Assembly (NCBI RefSeq): GCF_017873675.1
Contig: NZ_JAGGKK010000019.1
Span: 1 to 64,000 of the forward strand
Direction: 5' to 3'
DNA from: Virgibacillus litoralis
GTDB taxonomy: Bacteria; Bacillota; Bacilli; Bacillales; Amphibacillaceae
DNA: 64,000 nucleotides
Shown: positions 8,709 through 17,942 of the stretch, one piece after another
Numbering within the stretch: the stretch's first letter is position 1
Layout: each line of letters starts with the position of its first letter
Program-made: the position numbers and the translations under genes
The notes under the pieces: model-generated
Databases searched by the model: none
Told to the model about the DNA's origin: nothing
The model's input: the letters and a program-made list of their open reading frames with translations, nothing else

Positions 8709-9057
8709 TACTTTCGCCTCCTTTTGGATCAATTAGACGATCCAAACTTGTCACAATACTTTTCCATTCAACACATAACAAATCGTATACTTCTTTACCT
8801 GTTTCGCTTAATAAATAATACTTACGTGGTCTGGTTTCATTTGTGTCCCACTTGCTTTCCAATAACCCTTGCTTCTCCAGCCTTCTAAGAAGCGGATATA
8901 GCGTGCCAGCCTCAACATGAATATCGTTATCCGCTAATTTAGAAACTAAGGAATAGCCATACTGAGGTTCCCAAAGCTGGCTTAGCACTCCAATCGTAGT
9001 CGTGCCTCGTCGCAGCTCCTGCATTAATTTATCAATGTGTTCTTTTGCATCACTCAT
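8695..9057 (-). CDS. PadR-family regulator
   Basis: The 120-residue product shows the PadR winged helix with the conserved stretches GTLYPLLRRLEKQGL and RKYYLLSETGKE, then a short helix for dimerisation. It is cotranscribed with the HAAS membrane protein and probably represses both from the palindrome at 9085-9097. The inducing signal is unknown. Confidence 0.9.
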   Translation of the reverse strand: MSDAKEHIDKLMQELRRGTTTIGVLSQLWEPQYGYSLVSKLADNDIHVEAGTLYPLLRRLEKQGLLESKWDTNETRPRKYYLLSETGKEVYDLLCVEWKSIVTSLDRLIDPKGGESNGND

Positions 9058-9084
9058 GCTATCAGCTCCCGCTTTTTATTATAC

Positions 9085-9097
9085 TGTATGACATACA
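9085..9097. promoter_or_regulatory. Putative PadR operator
   Basis: A perfect palindrome TGTATG-A-CATACA lies 28 bp upstream of the padR-like start codon, overlapping the likely promoter region. Autorepression is the common mode for PadR proteins; the link is positional. Confidence 0.5.
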
Positions 9098-9234
9098 CTA
9101 TTGTAAAGTTAACATTAATATAATTAAAAAAACATTTGCTTTCCAATTAAAAACAAGAACGGTTCTTATACCTAACACAAAATCCTATAAGATGCAGCTG
9201 GTATAACTAATTGCCCTGTATTTGTTTAACAATA

Positions 9235-9264
9235 AAAAATCTCAGTTCAATAACTGAGATTTTT
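9235..9264. terminator. Orphan bidirectional hairpin terminator
   Basis: A 13-bp perfect stem (AAAAATCTCAGTT and its complement) with a 4-nt loop and flanking A/T runs would work in both directions. No recognised gene ends here: padR starts at 9057 and the next gene starts at 9577. It may terminate a small RNA or be a relic. The rest of the 519-base gap 9058-9576 holds a family C repeat. Confidence 0.6.
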
Positions 9265-9454
9265 CTTCTATTTATCTAAGTGTATTTAATCACTAAACAG
9301 GTTTGGTTCCCCATTGATTTCACGGATCCTATCCAATCATTCTTCGATTTAAGTTGATAAGAAACGGAACCCGTTATCCACACAAGGTGGTTAATAATTT
9401 GACAAACTGCTATGCTGTTATTATCATCACTATCAATTCTTAAAAAACTTGGCA

Positions 9455-9546
9455 ATCGTTAAAGGATTCTTATGAATAAGTATTTTGTTTCTTAGAACCC
9501 CTTATGCTCTTGAGTCCAAGTCTTATAGTTGTACTTATTCGTAACT
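9455..9546 (+). repeat. Family C dispersed repeat
   Basis: It starts CGTTAAAGGATTCTTATG, contains a TTCTTA/TAAGAA type hairpin, and ends CCAAGTCTTATAGTTGTACTTAT, the same order as the copies at 41631-41727 and (inverted) 11153-11285. Confidence 0.7.
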
Positions 9547-9576
9547 GCGAACATAAAACGTTTAGGAGAGAATTCG

Positions 9577-10014
9577 ATGAAAATATACGTTGATGCGGAT
9601 GCTTGCCCTGTCAAAGAAACCATTATATCAATTGCTTCAGATCATAATATAGAAGTGATTCTTGTGAAAAGCTTTGCTCACTTTTCACATGATGATGAAC
9701 AACCTGGCGTCAAAACAATATATGTTGATACTGGCGCAGAAGCTGCGGATTACCGAATTATGAGGCTAGCACAAAAGAATGATATGATCATCACCCAAGA
9801 TTATGGCCTCGCATCGCTTGGTCTTGCAAAAGGATGTACTGTCCTTCACCATAAGGGATTTGAATACTCAAATGACAATATCGATCAGCTATTGCAAACG
9901 CGTTATGCAAGCGCCATGGCCCGCAAAAGCGGTAAGCGAACAAAAGGCCCAAAAGCATACACCACCGAAGACGAAAAAAAATTCAGCCATCTGCTCCAGA
10001 AGAAGCTAAAATAG
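9577..10014 (+). CDS. yqxD: YaiI/YqxD family protein (UPF0178)
   Basis: The 145-residue PIN-like fold protein begins with the family hallmark [11 protein letters not shown] and carries IITQDYGLA and the basic [10 protein letters not shown] tail segment. The ATG at 9577 was chosen because AGGAGAG precedes it; a longer frame upstream has no ribosome site. The family is widespread in Bacillaceae with no proven function, though the Asp-rich PIN-like core suggests a nuclease. Confidence 0.92.
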   Translation: MKIYVDADACPVKETIISIASDHNIEVILVKSFAHFSHDDEQPGVKTIYVDTGAEAADYRIMRLAQKNDMIITQDYGLASLGLAKGCTVLHHKGFEYSNDNIDQLLQTRYASAMARKSGKRTKGPKAYTTEDEKKFSHLLQKKLK

Positions 10015-10017
10015 GGT

Positions 10018-10043
10018 GGGATGCCTATCCCATCCCGATTTTT
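10018..10043 (+). terminator. Terminator of yqxD
   Basis: A GGGATG/CATCCC hairpin followed by T5 starts three bases after the yqxD stop codon. Confidence 0.7.
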
Positions 10044-10084
10044 ATCAATCTTTGTCGGATTTATTTTGGTGCTAAATGATTATG

Positions 10085-10570
10085 TCAGTCGTTCCCGACC
10101 ACACTGCTGCGTCGTTCAAGGAGCATCACATCCCGCCATACTCCATTTAATTTCCCAAGACGTTTTCGAACTCCTACCTCGATAAACCCAAACTTTTTAT
10201 GTAACTTAATACTTGTTTCATTTTCAGGAAAAATATTTGTTTGTAATGTCCAAAAACCGTTCGTTTCACTCGAGACAATTAATTCTTCCATGAGCTTAGT
10301 TCCAATCCCTTTACCGATGCTGCGTTCACTAATATAAATACTAACCTCACCAACACCTGAATGTGCTTCTCTTGTAGAAATTGGACTTAATGCGGCCCAC
10401 CCGATTACATCTTTTCCTTCCCGGGCGACAAGTCTGGACACTGAAAAATGACCTCTATCCCATTCTTCCCACGTTGGTGCCTTCGTTTCAAACGTCGCAT
10501 TGCCCGTATTAATACCCTCTATAAAAATATCCCGAACCTGTTCCCAATCCTCTTTCTTCATAATATCCAT
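10085..10570 (-). CDS. GNAT acetyltransferase, PAT/YwnH-like
   Basis: The 161-residue product matches the phosphinothricin/methionine-sulfoximine acetyltransferase group of GNAT enzymes: GNATFET near residue 25, a GEVSIYI strand, the acetyl-CoA loop RSIGKGIGTKLM (about residues 94-105) and LHKKFGFIEVG near the C-terminus. Enzymes of this group acetylate amino groups of glutamate-analogue toxins. The physiological substrate here is not known. Confidence 0.85.
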   Translation of the reverse strand: MDIMKKEDWEQVRDIFIEGINTGNATFETKAPTWEEWDRGHFSVSRLVAREGKDVIGWAALSPISTREAHSGVGEVSIYISERSIGKGIGTKLMEELIVSSETNGFWTLQTNIFPENETSIKLHKKFGFIEVGVRKRLGKLNGVWRDVMLLERRSSVVGND

Positions 10571-10764
10571 ACTATGCTTGTCCCTTCTTGATTGTTATCT
10601 GATTTATTTTCTTGTTTTCTAGTTTAGCATAAGGTTTCTATTCGTTCCCATCGTTCGTAATTTGAATTTGTCAGAATTTCATTGGTAATTTCTCACACAG
10701 AGGGGGTAAAAAAGAGGAGACACATTCGACCAGAATCGATTTAATTCTGGCCGATACTAACTGC

Positions 10765-11130
10765 TTAATCCTGACATACCATTAACTTATTACCATCGGG
10801 GTCCTTAAACACAAAGAAATGGTCATGCTCAATTTCCGTGACTAGTTCGACATCATTATCCTTCATAAACTGATACGATGCATGAATATCATCTGTACCA
10901 AACTGAATAACAGGGACATTTAAAGTAGCAATTTCACCATTCTCATCCCGCCACATTGGCATCGTATCCAGAATCATCCCAACTCCATCCATTTTGGCTA
11001 CAAATAGATGCTCAAACATCACATCACCATCCTCAATACCTAACATTTTTGAATACCATTCCTTCGCTTTTTCAATATCCCTTACTGGTATAAATACTAG
11101 ATTAATCTTGTTTTTTATTGGACTTTTCAT
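10765..11130 (-). CDS. VOC-family (glyoxalase/bleomycin-resistance fold) protein
   Basis: The 121-residue single-module VOC protein has two beta-alpha-beta-beta-beta units (VFIPVRDIEKAKEWYSKMLG and later VFKDPDGNKLMV). A GGAGGAG site precedes the ATG. Its active-site ligands do not identify a substrate. A second VOC gene lies directly upstream on the same strand, separated by a repeat. Confidence 0.82.
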   Translation of the reverse strand: MKSPIKNKINLVFIPVRDIEKAKEWYSKMLGIEDGDVMFEHLFVAKMDGVGMILDTMPMWRDENGEIATLNVPVIQFGTDDIHASYQFMKDNDVELVTEIEHDHFFVFKDPDGNKLMVCQD

Positions 11131-11152
11131 TAAAGCTCCTCCTTTTTAGGCA

Positions 11153-11285
11153 GTTAAGAATTTATAAATCCTTTCTTACTGCATAAGTGCAACTATGGCA
11201 ATTCGCCTTAAGGCTTGAACTCCAGAGTATAACGGGTTCTATGAAAGGCAAAATACGCTAAGAATTCCTCCCTTTACAAATGCCA
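11153..11285 (-). repeat. Complete family C plus B composite repeat (inverted)
   Basis: On the minus strand this reads as one unit: a C-type start (AAAGGGAGGAATTCTTAGCG, TATTTTGC), AACCCGTTATACTCTGGAGTTCAAGCC, then the B-type tail TTGCACTTATGCAGTAAGAAAGG. It links the two repeat types into one family and fills the gap between two VOC genes. Confidence 0.75.
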
Positions 11286-11291
11286 AGTTTT

Positions 11292-11705
11292 CTAATTAAT
11301 CCTATATTTCTCTTTAAATATGGGACTTAATTCACTCCATACATCAAACATATTTCCGTCCAAGTCTTGAAAAACAAAGTTCTTACCAGCATGACCCCTA
11401 TCTTCTATTTCACCTACTTTTATTCCTTTTTTCTTAAATTCCCTATGTAATGATGTTAGTGCATTCATTCCATTAACTTCAAATGTAAGTGAGAAATGTT
11501 CCTTGCCACCAATATCGTAAAAGTTAGCACTTTGTTTTTCGCTAGACTTAACTAGGAAGATACTTTGATTAGCTAAATCTAGTATCGCCTTTTCCTTATC
11601 TTGATAATTAAGTACTGCACCAATGTTTACATACCATTCGGCTGCCAATTCAATATCCTGTACTGGAAAATATGATGTTCCGACTCTCATTAGACTCCCG
11701 CTCAT
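11292..11705 (-). CDS. VOC-family protein
   Basis: The 137-residue single-module VOC protein has a conserved opening (RVGTSYFPVQDIELAAEWYV) and C-terminal VFQDLDGNMFDVWSE. A GGAGGAATG site precedes the ATG. The substrate is unknown. It resembles its downstream neighbour only at fold level, so this is not a recent duplication. Confidence 0.82.
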   Translation of the reverse strand: MSGSLMRVGTSYFPVQDIELAAEWYVNIGAVLNYQDKEKAILDLANQSIFLVKSSEKQSANFYDIGGKEHFSLTFEVNGMNALTSLHREFKKKGIKVGEIEDRGHAGKNFVFQDLDGNMFDVWSELSPIFKEKYRIN

Positions 11706-11800
11706 TTACATTCCTCCTGATAAATAAGTTAATATCCCTATTATTTATTCAACAAATTTTAGTAAATTCCTTCTATAATTTATTTAGAAAATTTATCATT

Positions 11801-11842
11801 AAAGAGATTCTTATTACGGCCAGTTTTGCTTTCTCAACTGCC
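11801..11842 (+). repeat. Family C fragment
   Basis: It contains ATTAAAGAGATTCTTAT, TTTTGCTTTCT and CTGCC, matching the start and hairpin of family C and the tail of family B. It abuts the sleL terminator. Confidence 0.55.
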
Positions 11843-11884
11843 AAAAAACCCTTGAAAAGTGATGCTCCCATTCAAAGGTTTTTC
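11843..11884 (-). terminator. Terminator of sleL
   Basis: On the minus strand a stem AAACCTTTGAA/TTCAAGGGTTT with a 14-nt loop is followed by T6, starting 14 bases after the sleL stop. Confidence 0.7.
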
Positions 11885-11897
11885 TTAAACTATATAT

Positions 11898-13310
11898 CTA
11901 CAACTTCCTAACAGCAAAGTTATCCTGCAAAACTGCCCAATTTTGTGGGAATTCGCTTCCCAGCACCCAATAACTGGGTCCCGCAAGGCCATATTCCTTA
12001 ATGGTGTCGTATTTAGCCTGAACACTACGTGCGTCCTCAAACCATACTTCGTGTTTTTGTCCAGTCTCGTCAACATAGGTAAAATAAGGAGATTGATATG
12101 TTTCATCATATTGAATAGCTGCACCATATTCTTCTGCCAACTGAATTGCTTCTTTTGGACTTACTGTTGTGGCAATCGTACCTTCCACCCACGGAATCTC
12201 CCAATCACGTCCATATAAGGGAACTCCCATTAGAATTTTTTCACGAGGAATTACCGTTACCGCATAATCCAGCACCTCACGCACTTCATTAATTGGGGCA
12301 ATCGCCCACGGTCTGCCACCGGCCCATCCCCATTCATAGGTCATTACGATGACAAAATCGACAATTTCCCCATGGGCAGCATAATCGTGAGCTTCATAAA
12401 GCAATCCCTCTTGATCAGCTGTATCCTTTGGTGCCAATGCTGTGAAGACCAGATACCCTGCTGGATGTAACCGTAACACTACACGTCGTAAAAAGTTATT
12501 ATAATTCTCCCGATTTTCTGGATAAATATATTCAAAATCAAAGTTTACTCCTCGATAACCTTTGGCATTCATTTTTTCTAACAGATTAGTAATCAATGTA
12601 TCTTGCAAACCTGGATTACGAAGGATATTGGCTACCACATCTGAATCAAATCCATCACCTGTAATGTTTGTCAGTACTAAAAGCGGGGACACATTAGTCG
12701 ATTTTGCCACCTCCAAAACGATTTGATCCTGTAATTCAATGAGTGTTCCATCAGCTGTAATACTGTAGGTAAATGGTGAAAGATAGGTAAAGTATCTTCC
12801 TAAGGCTAGAACTTCCTGTCCACCCTGTTCATTTAACTGGGTGGTATAAGCGTTCACTTCAGCCACCGGCTTATCAGCGACCGGAATACGTAACGTTTGT
12901 CCCGGAAAGATTAACCCCGGATCTCCCAAATTATTTGTTTGAATGATTTCCTCAGCAGTTACACCATAGCGTTCGGCAATTGACCAGATGTATTCACCAG
13001 CTTTTACAATGTGAGGAAAATAAGGAAGCTCCAGCATTTGGCCAACATAAATTAGTGAAGGATTCGTGATATTATTAACCTTCGCCAGTTCCTGAACGGA
13101 CACATCAAACATATTTGCAATCGCCCATAAATTATCACCAGCATTAATAACATACTCACGGTTCGGATCAGGGATAATAAGTGACTGCCCTACTACAAGT
13201 GTATTAGGATCATCCAATTGATTAAGTAATTCAATTTGTTTTATTTTTGAACCATAGCTGCGGGCTATCTGCCAAAGTGAATCACCACGTTCAACCACAT
13301 GAATTTGCAT
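11898..13310 (-). CDS. sleL: Spore cortex-lytic GH18 enzyme with three LysM domains (SleL/YaaH)
   Basis: The 470-residue protein has three LysM peptidoglycan-binding modules (about residues 2-47, 52-96 and 99-143) and a GH18 domain from about 150. The catalytic strand reads GVNFDFEY with Glu260 as proton donor. SleL is an N-acetylglucosaminidase that degrades cortex fragments during germination. B. subtilis YaaH has two LysM modules, so three is an elaboration. There is no signal peptide, as expected for a spore-coat-associated enzyme. Confidence 0.9.
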   Translation of the reverse strand: MQIHVVERGDSLWQIARSYGSKIKQIELLNQLDDPNTLVVGQSLIIPDPNREYVINAGDNLWAIANMFDVSVQELAKVNNITNPSLIYVGQMLELPYFPHIVKAGEYIWSIAERYGVTAEEIIQTNNLGDPGLIFPGQTLRIPVADKPVAEVNAYTTQLNEQGGQEVLALGRYFTYLSPFTYSITADGTLIELQDQIVLEVAKSTNVSPLLVLTNITGDGFDSDVVANILRNPGLQDTLITNLLEKMNAKGYRGVNFDFEYIYPENRENYNNFLRRVVLRLHPAGYLVFTALAPKDTADQEGLLYEAHDYAAHGEIVDFVIVMTYEWGWAGGRPWAIAPINEVREVLDYAVTVIPREKILMGVPLYGRDWEIPWVEGTIATTVSPKEAIQLAEEYGAAIQYDETYQSPYFTYVDETGQKHEVWFEDARSVQAKYDTIKEYGLAGPSYWVLGSEFPQNWAVLQDNFAVRKL

Positions 13311-13420
13311 TTTCTCTCCCCCAATTTGTTTGCATTACTACATACCATCGTATTCATCAGATGATTGTCCTAGTAACAAACTGGGGTAAAAATCAAGTAA
13401 TTTTATGATTTAAATAGTGA

Positions 13421-14668
13421 TTACTTTTGTTTAACTTTTCGAATTACAAACCTGCTCTTAGGTATTGGCGGCATTCTTACCAAACTAAAGTGTAAATTTT
13501 GCTTCGGAACCTGATAATCAATTCGGTTTGCCAAAAAATTCAAGCTTACTTTCATTACTTCAATCGTTACCCACTCACCGGCACAGCGATGTCCAATATC
13601 ATATTCTCCTCCACCTTGCGGAATAAAACTAAAAGGACTGCCTTGCCAATCTTTGAACCGCTCTGGTTTGAAATTTTCAGGCTCCTCCCATAAATACGGA
13701 TCATGATTCGTTCCATAAATATCAAGTAACACAAGGGTTCCATTCGTGAAGTTATAACCATTCCAATTAAAATCACTGCGTACTTTCGCCCCTAAAAATG
13801 GACCAAATGGATAAAAACGGCGGACCTCCTGTACAAACATCTGGCTGTATTCCTCACTATCTGTCTGCAAATTGGCTTTTGACTCGGGATAATTATACAT
13901 TGCTAATGCACCAAATGTTACATATCGTGCTATCGCCACTATTGGTCTCAATATGTTGAGTAACTCTACAGCTGCCATTTCTATGTTCATCAGTTTTCCA
14001 TCCAAATTACTGTGCCATGACATTGCATATAAGGCTGTATCCTCATGGGGCATTAACTGGCCTTGCCGAACCTGTTGTATAATCCCTCGAATCCACTGCT
14101 CAGACCTTTTCCGTGCTTGCCTTCCTCGCCAATGTCTGGGTCCAACGGCTCCAAATGCGTCAATCATTGCTGAAAGGTCAGTCGTCCGCTGTTGTAATTC
14201 CTTCGCCCACAATGGTACGCCAGCCCATTCACAAGCGATGCGACACATAATTTCCCTTGCAGCATCGAACAGCACAACCTCTTTTTTTTGCTCCCAGTTT
14301 TCAATAGCAATTTGCCATTGGTTACTAGTTATTCCGATAAGATCATTTATGCGCTCCGGTGTCATTAACGACATAAATAATTTTTTCCGATGTTTATGTC
14401 CCGCTCCATCAAGTGTTTGCACACCATTTTCACCCAATAATGTTTTTTGGATTCGCTTTGGAGCTGCCCCTTGTCTGCGAAATTTTTCATTATCATAGAA
14501 CACCTCTGCCGCTTCTTTTCCACCTATACAAATTACTTTTTGGCCACCCATCAAACGTGTCTCAAAAATATCCGATTGGAAACTGGTTCGTCTATTTGGG
14601 ATATATTTATACCCTTCCATTAGTAGGGCCAAGCTATTATCCAAGCCTTTTTCACGTGGAATTGCCAT
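13421..14668 (-). CDS. cypC: Fatty-acid peroxygenase cytochrome P450, CYP152 family
   Basis: The 415 residues match P450-BSbeta (YbdT/CypC) in length. The heme-ligand Cys362 is in GHRCAGE, and the I helix carries Arg241-Pro242 (NILRPIVAIARY) in place of the usual acid-alcohol pair, the CYP152 hallmark. The arginine holds the fatty-acid carboxylate, so the enzyme uses H2O2 to hydroxylate or decarboxylate fatty acids. A GGGAGGAG site precedes the ATG. It is divergent from a broken TetR gene that could have been its regulator. Confidence 0.93.
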   Translation of the reverse strand: MAIPREKGLDNSLALLMEGYKYIPNRRTSFQSDIFETRLMGGQKVICIGGKEAAEVFYDNEKFRRQGAAPKRIQKTLLGENGVQTLDGAGHKHRKKLFMSLMTPERINDLIGITSNQWQIAIENWEQKKEVVLFDAAREIMCRIACEWAGVPLWAKELQQRTTDLSAMIDAFGAVGPRHWRGRQARKRSEQWIRGIIQQVRQGQLMPHEDTALYAMSWHSNLDGKLMNIEMAAVELLNILRPIVAIARYVTFGALAMYNYPESKANLQTDSEEYSQMFVQEVRRFYPFGPFLGAKVRSDFNWNGYNFTNGTLVLLDIYGTNHDPYLWEEPENFKPERFKDWQGSPFSFIPQGGGEYDIGHRCAGEWVTIEVMKVSLNFLANRIDYQVPKQNLHFSLVRMPPIPKSRFVIRKVKQK

Positions 14669-14779
14669 CTGCCTATTCTCCTCCCTTAACTTAGTCGTAC
14701 CTATAGATGCTATTTTTCTTTAAAATAATAAATTTATTCCTATATCGTTTTTAGGTATAATTAAACCTGAGGTGATCAT

Positions 14780-15354
14780 ATGGCGCGCGAACGGAAATTT
14801 TCCGACAAGACATTATACAATGCTGCAAAACATATACTTTTGAATAATGGCTATGAAGGGTTCACCTTTAGTCTGTTAGCTGATGAGTTAAAGGTATCCA
14901 GAGGTGCATTATACAAGTATTATGAAAATAAAGAAGAGCTAATTATGGATTACATGATTTTTGAAATGAACCGATTTTTAGCTGAGTTGAAAGAGATCAA
15001 CAATTATGATCGCTTCGATTCACAATTTGATTTTCTAATTAAACTGATGTTTAAACACATAAAATACATCAGGTACTTGGGTTTTCATACCAGATCACTG
15101 CAACCATCAGTGAAAACATAAGAGTAAAGAAAGTACATTTAGAAAAACTTCATCAGGAAATGTATTCCGTTCTTCAGAGCTTTATCCAGCAAGGTCGAAA
15201 AGAACAATTGTTAAATCCATCCATAAAAGACGAATTAATTTTAGGTTTTATTTTTCAATCGGTTGATATCCCTAATCATTCCGAAATCCCTCAAACGGAG
15301 TGGGTTAGATCTATTAAAGAATTAATAAGTCATGGAATGTTCACAGATAAGTAA
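14780..15354 (+). pseudogene. TetR-family regulator with a -1 frame disruption
   Basis: The first frame (14780-15121) encodes a full TetR HTH (FTFSLLADELKVSRGALYKYY) and part of the ligand domain, then hits TAA. The -1 frame continues the protein seamlessly from TCA at 15085 (SYQITATISENIRVKK...) to the stop at 15354, giving about 191 residues in total, the normal TetR length. The junction is the run GGGTTTT (15079-15085), in phase G GGT TTT. It may be a lost T in a homopolymer, a sequencing error, or a -1 frameshift site. It sits between cypC and an MMPL exporter. Confidence 0.75.
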
Positions 15355-15382
15355 TTGACGTTCTTGTCTTGTTGATTATAAT
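15355..15382 (+). promoter_or_regulatory. Putative promoter of the MMPL exporter
   Basis: TTGACG at 15355-15360 and TATAAT at 15377-15382 are separated by 16 bases, upstream of the MMPL gene at 15467. Confidence 0.6.
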
Positions 15383-15416
15383 AAGAGTACTTTACTGTCG
15401 TTTTTTTTTATTATCA

Positions 15417-15438
15417 AAAGTGACACAAGCGTTACTTT
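15417..15438. promoter_or_regulatory. Putative operator upstream of the MMPL gene
   Basis: An inverted repeat AAAGTGAC-N6-GTTACTTT (one mismatch) lies between the promoter and the ribosome site. It could be the target of the adjacent TetR protein. Confidence 0.4.
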
Positions 15439-15466
15439 ATTCTTGTTAAAAAGGGAGAAATAAAGC

Positions 15467-17587
15467 ATGAAAACATTTATACACTATGTTACAGACCGCG
15501 TTAGCACTAAAAAGGGAATGTGGATTACTGTTGGAGTTTGGCTCATTTCAGCTATGTTATTAGCAGTATTTGCTCCTAGCGCAAAGGATTATGAAGTATC
15601 GAGTATTCAAACCCTTCCCGATGATGCTCAGTCTATTATTGCTCAGGAAAAGGTTGATAAATACTTTGATGACAGTGATGGCACGCCTGCCTTACTGGTT
15701 TTTCAGACAAGTGAAGGTGAAGTTGAGCAATCTGTGCTTGGAGAGTTCTTATCAACTATCAAGGAAGAAGACATTAAAGGCGTAAAGGAAATCGTTCCAC
15801 TATCTGAATTACCGCCTCAAGCAGCTGAAAGCTTTTTTTCTGATGACGGAACTACTGCATTAATACCGCTGACTTTTGATGGCTCCTTGGAAACTACGGA
15901 AATTAAATCATCATTAGATACGATCTATACGTTGACAGAGCAAAATACGGATATGAGTCTATATGTAACAGGGCCGGCAGGAATTGCAACAGATACAAAT
16001 GACTTATTTTCCAGGGCGGATATTGTTCTTATTTTATCAACTGTTGGAATTATTTTAGTATTGTTGGTTGTAATCTATCGTTCACCATTGCTTGCATTAA
16101 TTCCATTATTAGCAACAGCATTTGTCTATGAAGTCGTCATGCAAACGTTAGGTCTAATGGGGAAAGCTGGATTAATCATGACTTCCCAGTCACTTTCGAT
16201 AATGACAATTCTCCTGTTTGCAGCGGTTATCGATTATTCGTTATTTGTTTTCTCACGATACCGAGAGGAACTGAAGAGTCATGAGAATAAACAGGACGCA
16301 ATGAAACTGGCAATGCGAGGAACCGGTATACCTGTGTTTTACTCTGGGGCTACCGTTTTAGCAGCCATGCTAATCCTTTTCTTCGCTGAGTTTGGTGATT
16401 ATAAAAACTTTGCACCAACCTTTGGCACAACAATCTTTATTGTCATGCTTGCTTCTGTCACACTTGTTCCAGCATTATTTGCTATTTTTGGAAGAAAGTC
16501 TTTCTGGCCAGTAATTCCACGAGTTGGAGATTCACAAGTAAAATCAAGTTCCCTTTGGAGCAAGGTTGGTCGGATTGTTACAAGAAAGCCAATTATTTCA
16601 GTCGCAGCTATTAGTATCATTCTGCTTGTTTCAGCAAGTAATATTTTTAATATAGAATATGAGTTTAATACATTAAAGTCTTTCCCTGAAGATATGCCTT
16701 CCAGAGAAGGTTATGAAATCCTCGAAGAAAAGTTTCAGGCTGGTGACTTGGCACCAACGACTGTCTTATTTGAAACAGAGAACACTATTTCTGAGGACAG
16801 CAGAAAAGAACTAGCGGAAAACCTGACAGAACAGCCACTCGTGAATAATGTTCGAGTCAACGGTACCGCTGACAATGAGTCAGTTATTTCCTACAGCATG
16901 ACCTTTGAAAAAAATCCATATTCAGTAGAAACAATGGATGCATTAGAAGAAATCCGAAATGATTCCGTGCAAATTCTGGATGAAAGCAATCTTAGCGGCG
17001 AGCTGTATTTTGCAGGTGAAACAGCTTCATCCGTGGATGACCGTTCCATCAATAACCGAGATCTGCTCGTAATTGTTCTGTTAGAAACACTTCTGATCTT
17101 TATCATGTTAATCTTTTTAACGAGATCAATTAAGATGCCTATTTACATGATGGGAACTATCTTAGTGTCGTTTGTTGCAGCGTTAGGCTTAGGCGTCTTT
17201 CTAAGCAGCTTATTCTTTGATATCGGTACGATTAGTAACAGGGTTCCACTCTATTCCTTTGTATTCCTGGTCGCGTTGGGAATTGATTATAATATTATTC
17301 TTGTTTCGCGATTTATGGAGGAAAGAAAACATCACCCTGTCAAAAAAGCGGTAGAAATTGCTGTTGCCAATACAGGTGGCGTTATTTCATCTGCCGGGCT
17401 AATCTTAGCAGCCACTTTTGCCGTGCTGATGACACAGCCGATCCAATTATTATTTGTGTTCGGGTTCATCGTGGCCGTAGGAATTCTACTCGATACCTTC
17501 CTGATACGAGGCGTGTTAATGCCAGGATTACTTGTTTTGTTTGAAAAAGATAAACCAACTGAATCGGTTAAAGATAGCTCTAATTAG
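15467..17587 (+). CDS. MMPL-family RND transporter
   Basis: The 706-residue product has two similar halves, each with an extracytoplasmic loop after the first helix (about 37-170 and 395-510) and a bundle of five or six helices. Charged helix residues are conserved (AAVIDYSLF and ALGIDYNII). This is the size and layout of B. subtilis YdfJ. Members export lipids, siderophores or antimicrobials using the proton gradient. A GGGAG site precedes the ATG. The adjacent TetR gene suggests substrate-induced expression. Confidence 0.88.
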   Translation: MKTFIHYVTDRVSTKKGMWITVGVWLISAMLLAVFAPSAKDYEVSSIQTLPDDAQSIIAQEKVDKYFDDSDGTPALLVFQTSEGEVEQSVLGEFLSTIKEEDIKGVKEIVPLSELPPQAAESFFSDDGTTALIPLTFDGSLETTEIKSSLDTIYTLTEQNTDMSLYVTGPAGIATDTNDLFSRADIVLILSTVGIILVLLVVIYRSPLLALIPLLATAFVYEVVMQTLGLMGKAGLIMTSQSLSIMTILLFAAVIDYSLFVFSRYREELKSHENKQDAMKLAMRGTGIPVFYSGATVLAAMLILFFAEFGDYKNFAPTFGTTIFIVMLASVTLVPALFAIFGRKSFWPVIPRVGDSQVKSSSLWSKVGRIVTRKPIISVAAISIILLVSASNIFNIEYEFNTLKSFPEDMPSREGYEILEEKFQAGDLAPTTVLFETENTISEDSRKELAENLTEQPLVNNVRVNGTADNESVISYSMTFEKNPYSVETMDALEEIRNDSVQILDESNLSGELYFAGETASSVDDRSINNRDLLVIVLLETLLIFIMLIFLTRSIKMPIYMMGTILVSFVAALGLGVFLSSLFFDIGTISNRVPLYSFVFLVALGIDYNIILVSRFMEERKHHPVKKAVEIAVANTGGVISSAGLILAATFAVLMTQPIQLLFVFGFIVAVGILLDTFLIRGVLMPGLLVLFEKDKPTESVKDSSN

Positions 17588-17628
17588 TAAAATGAACAAT
17601 TATCATGTGTGATTTGCATGATTTAACA

Positions 17629-17838
17629 GAGTGAGGATTCACTTCGGCTGTTCGGCGGATCCTCGTTCCGTTATTTCCTTAAAAATCATCATTTTATGCA
17701 TGGGGATGAATCCTCATTCCGCTATTTGTCATTTTTGCCTCAAATTTGACTGATTTTCTGCTTTTAGCGGAACGAGGATCCGTCTCGCCCTCCGAGAGCA
17801 CCTTTTCTGCTAAATAACGGAATGAGGATTCACTTCGA
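17629..17838. repeat. Family A repeat cluster, copy 2
   Basis: Five related 15-20 bp units (consensus AACGGAAYGAGGATYC) lie here in mixed orientation: near 17634, inverted 17654-17685 (the 32-bp core with one mismatch), inverted near 17709, direct near 17766 and direct near 17816. They fill the 355-base gap 17588-17942, which has no gene. Confidence 0.8.
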
Positions 17839-17942
17839 CTAATTTTGATTTTAATTTATACCAAAGCCTTTTCAATCGAATGGATAATCCAATTGATCTT
17901 TGTTAGAATCAGCATAGGATAATCTGTCGAGGGGGAATCATA

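Noticed and set aside
17629-17838. Possible CRISPR array
   Set aside because: Units are in mixed orientation, spacing is irregular and no cas gene is present.
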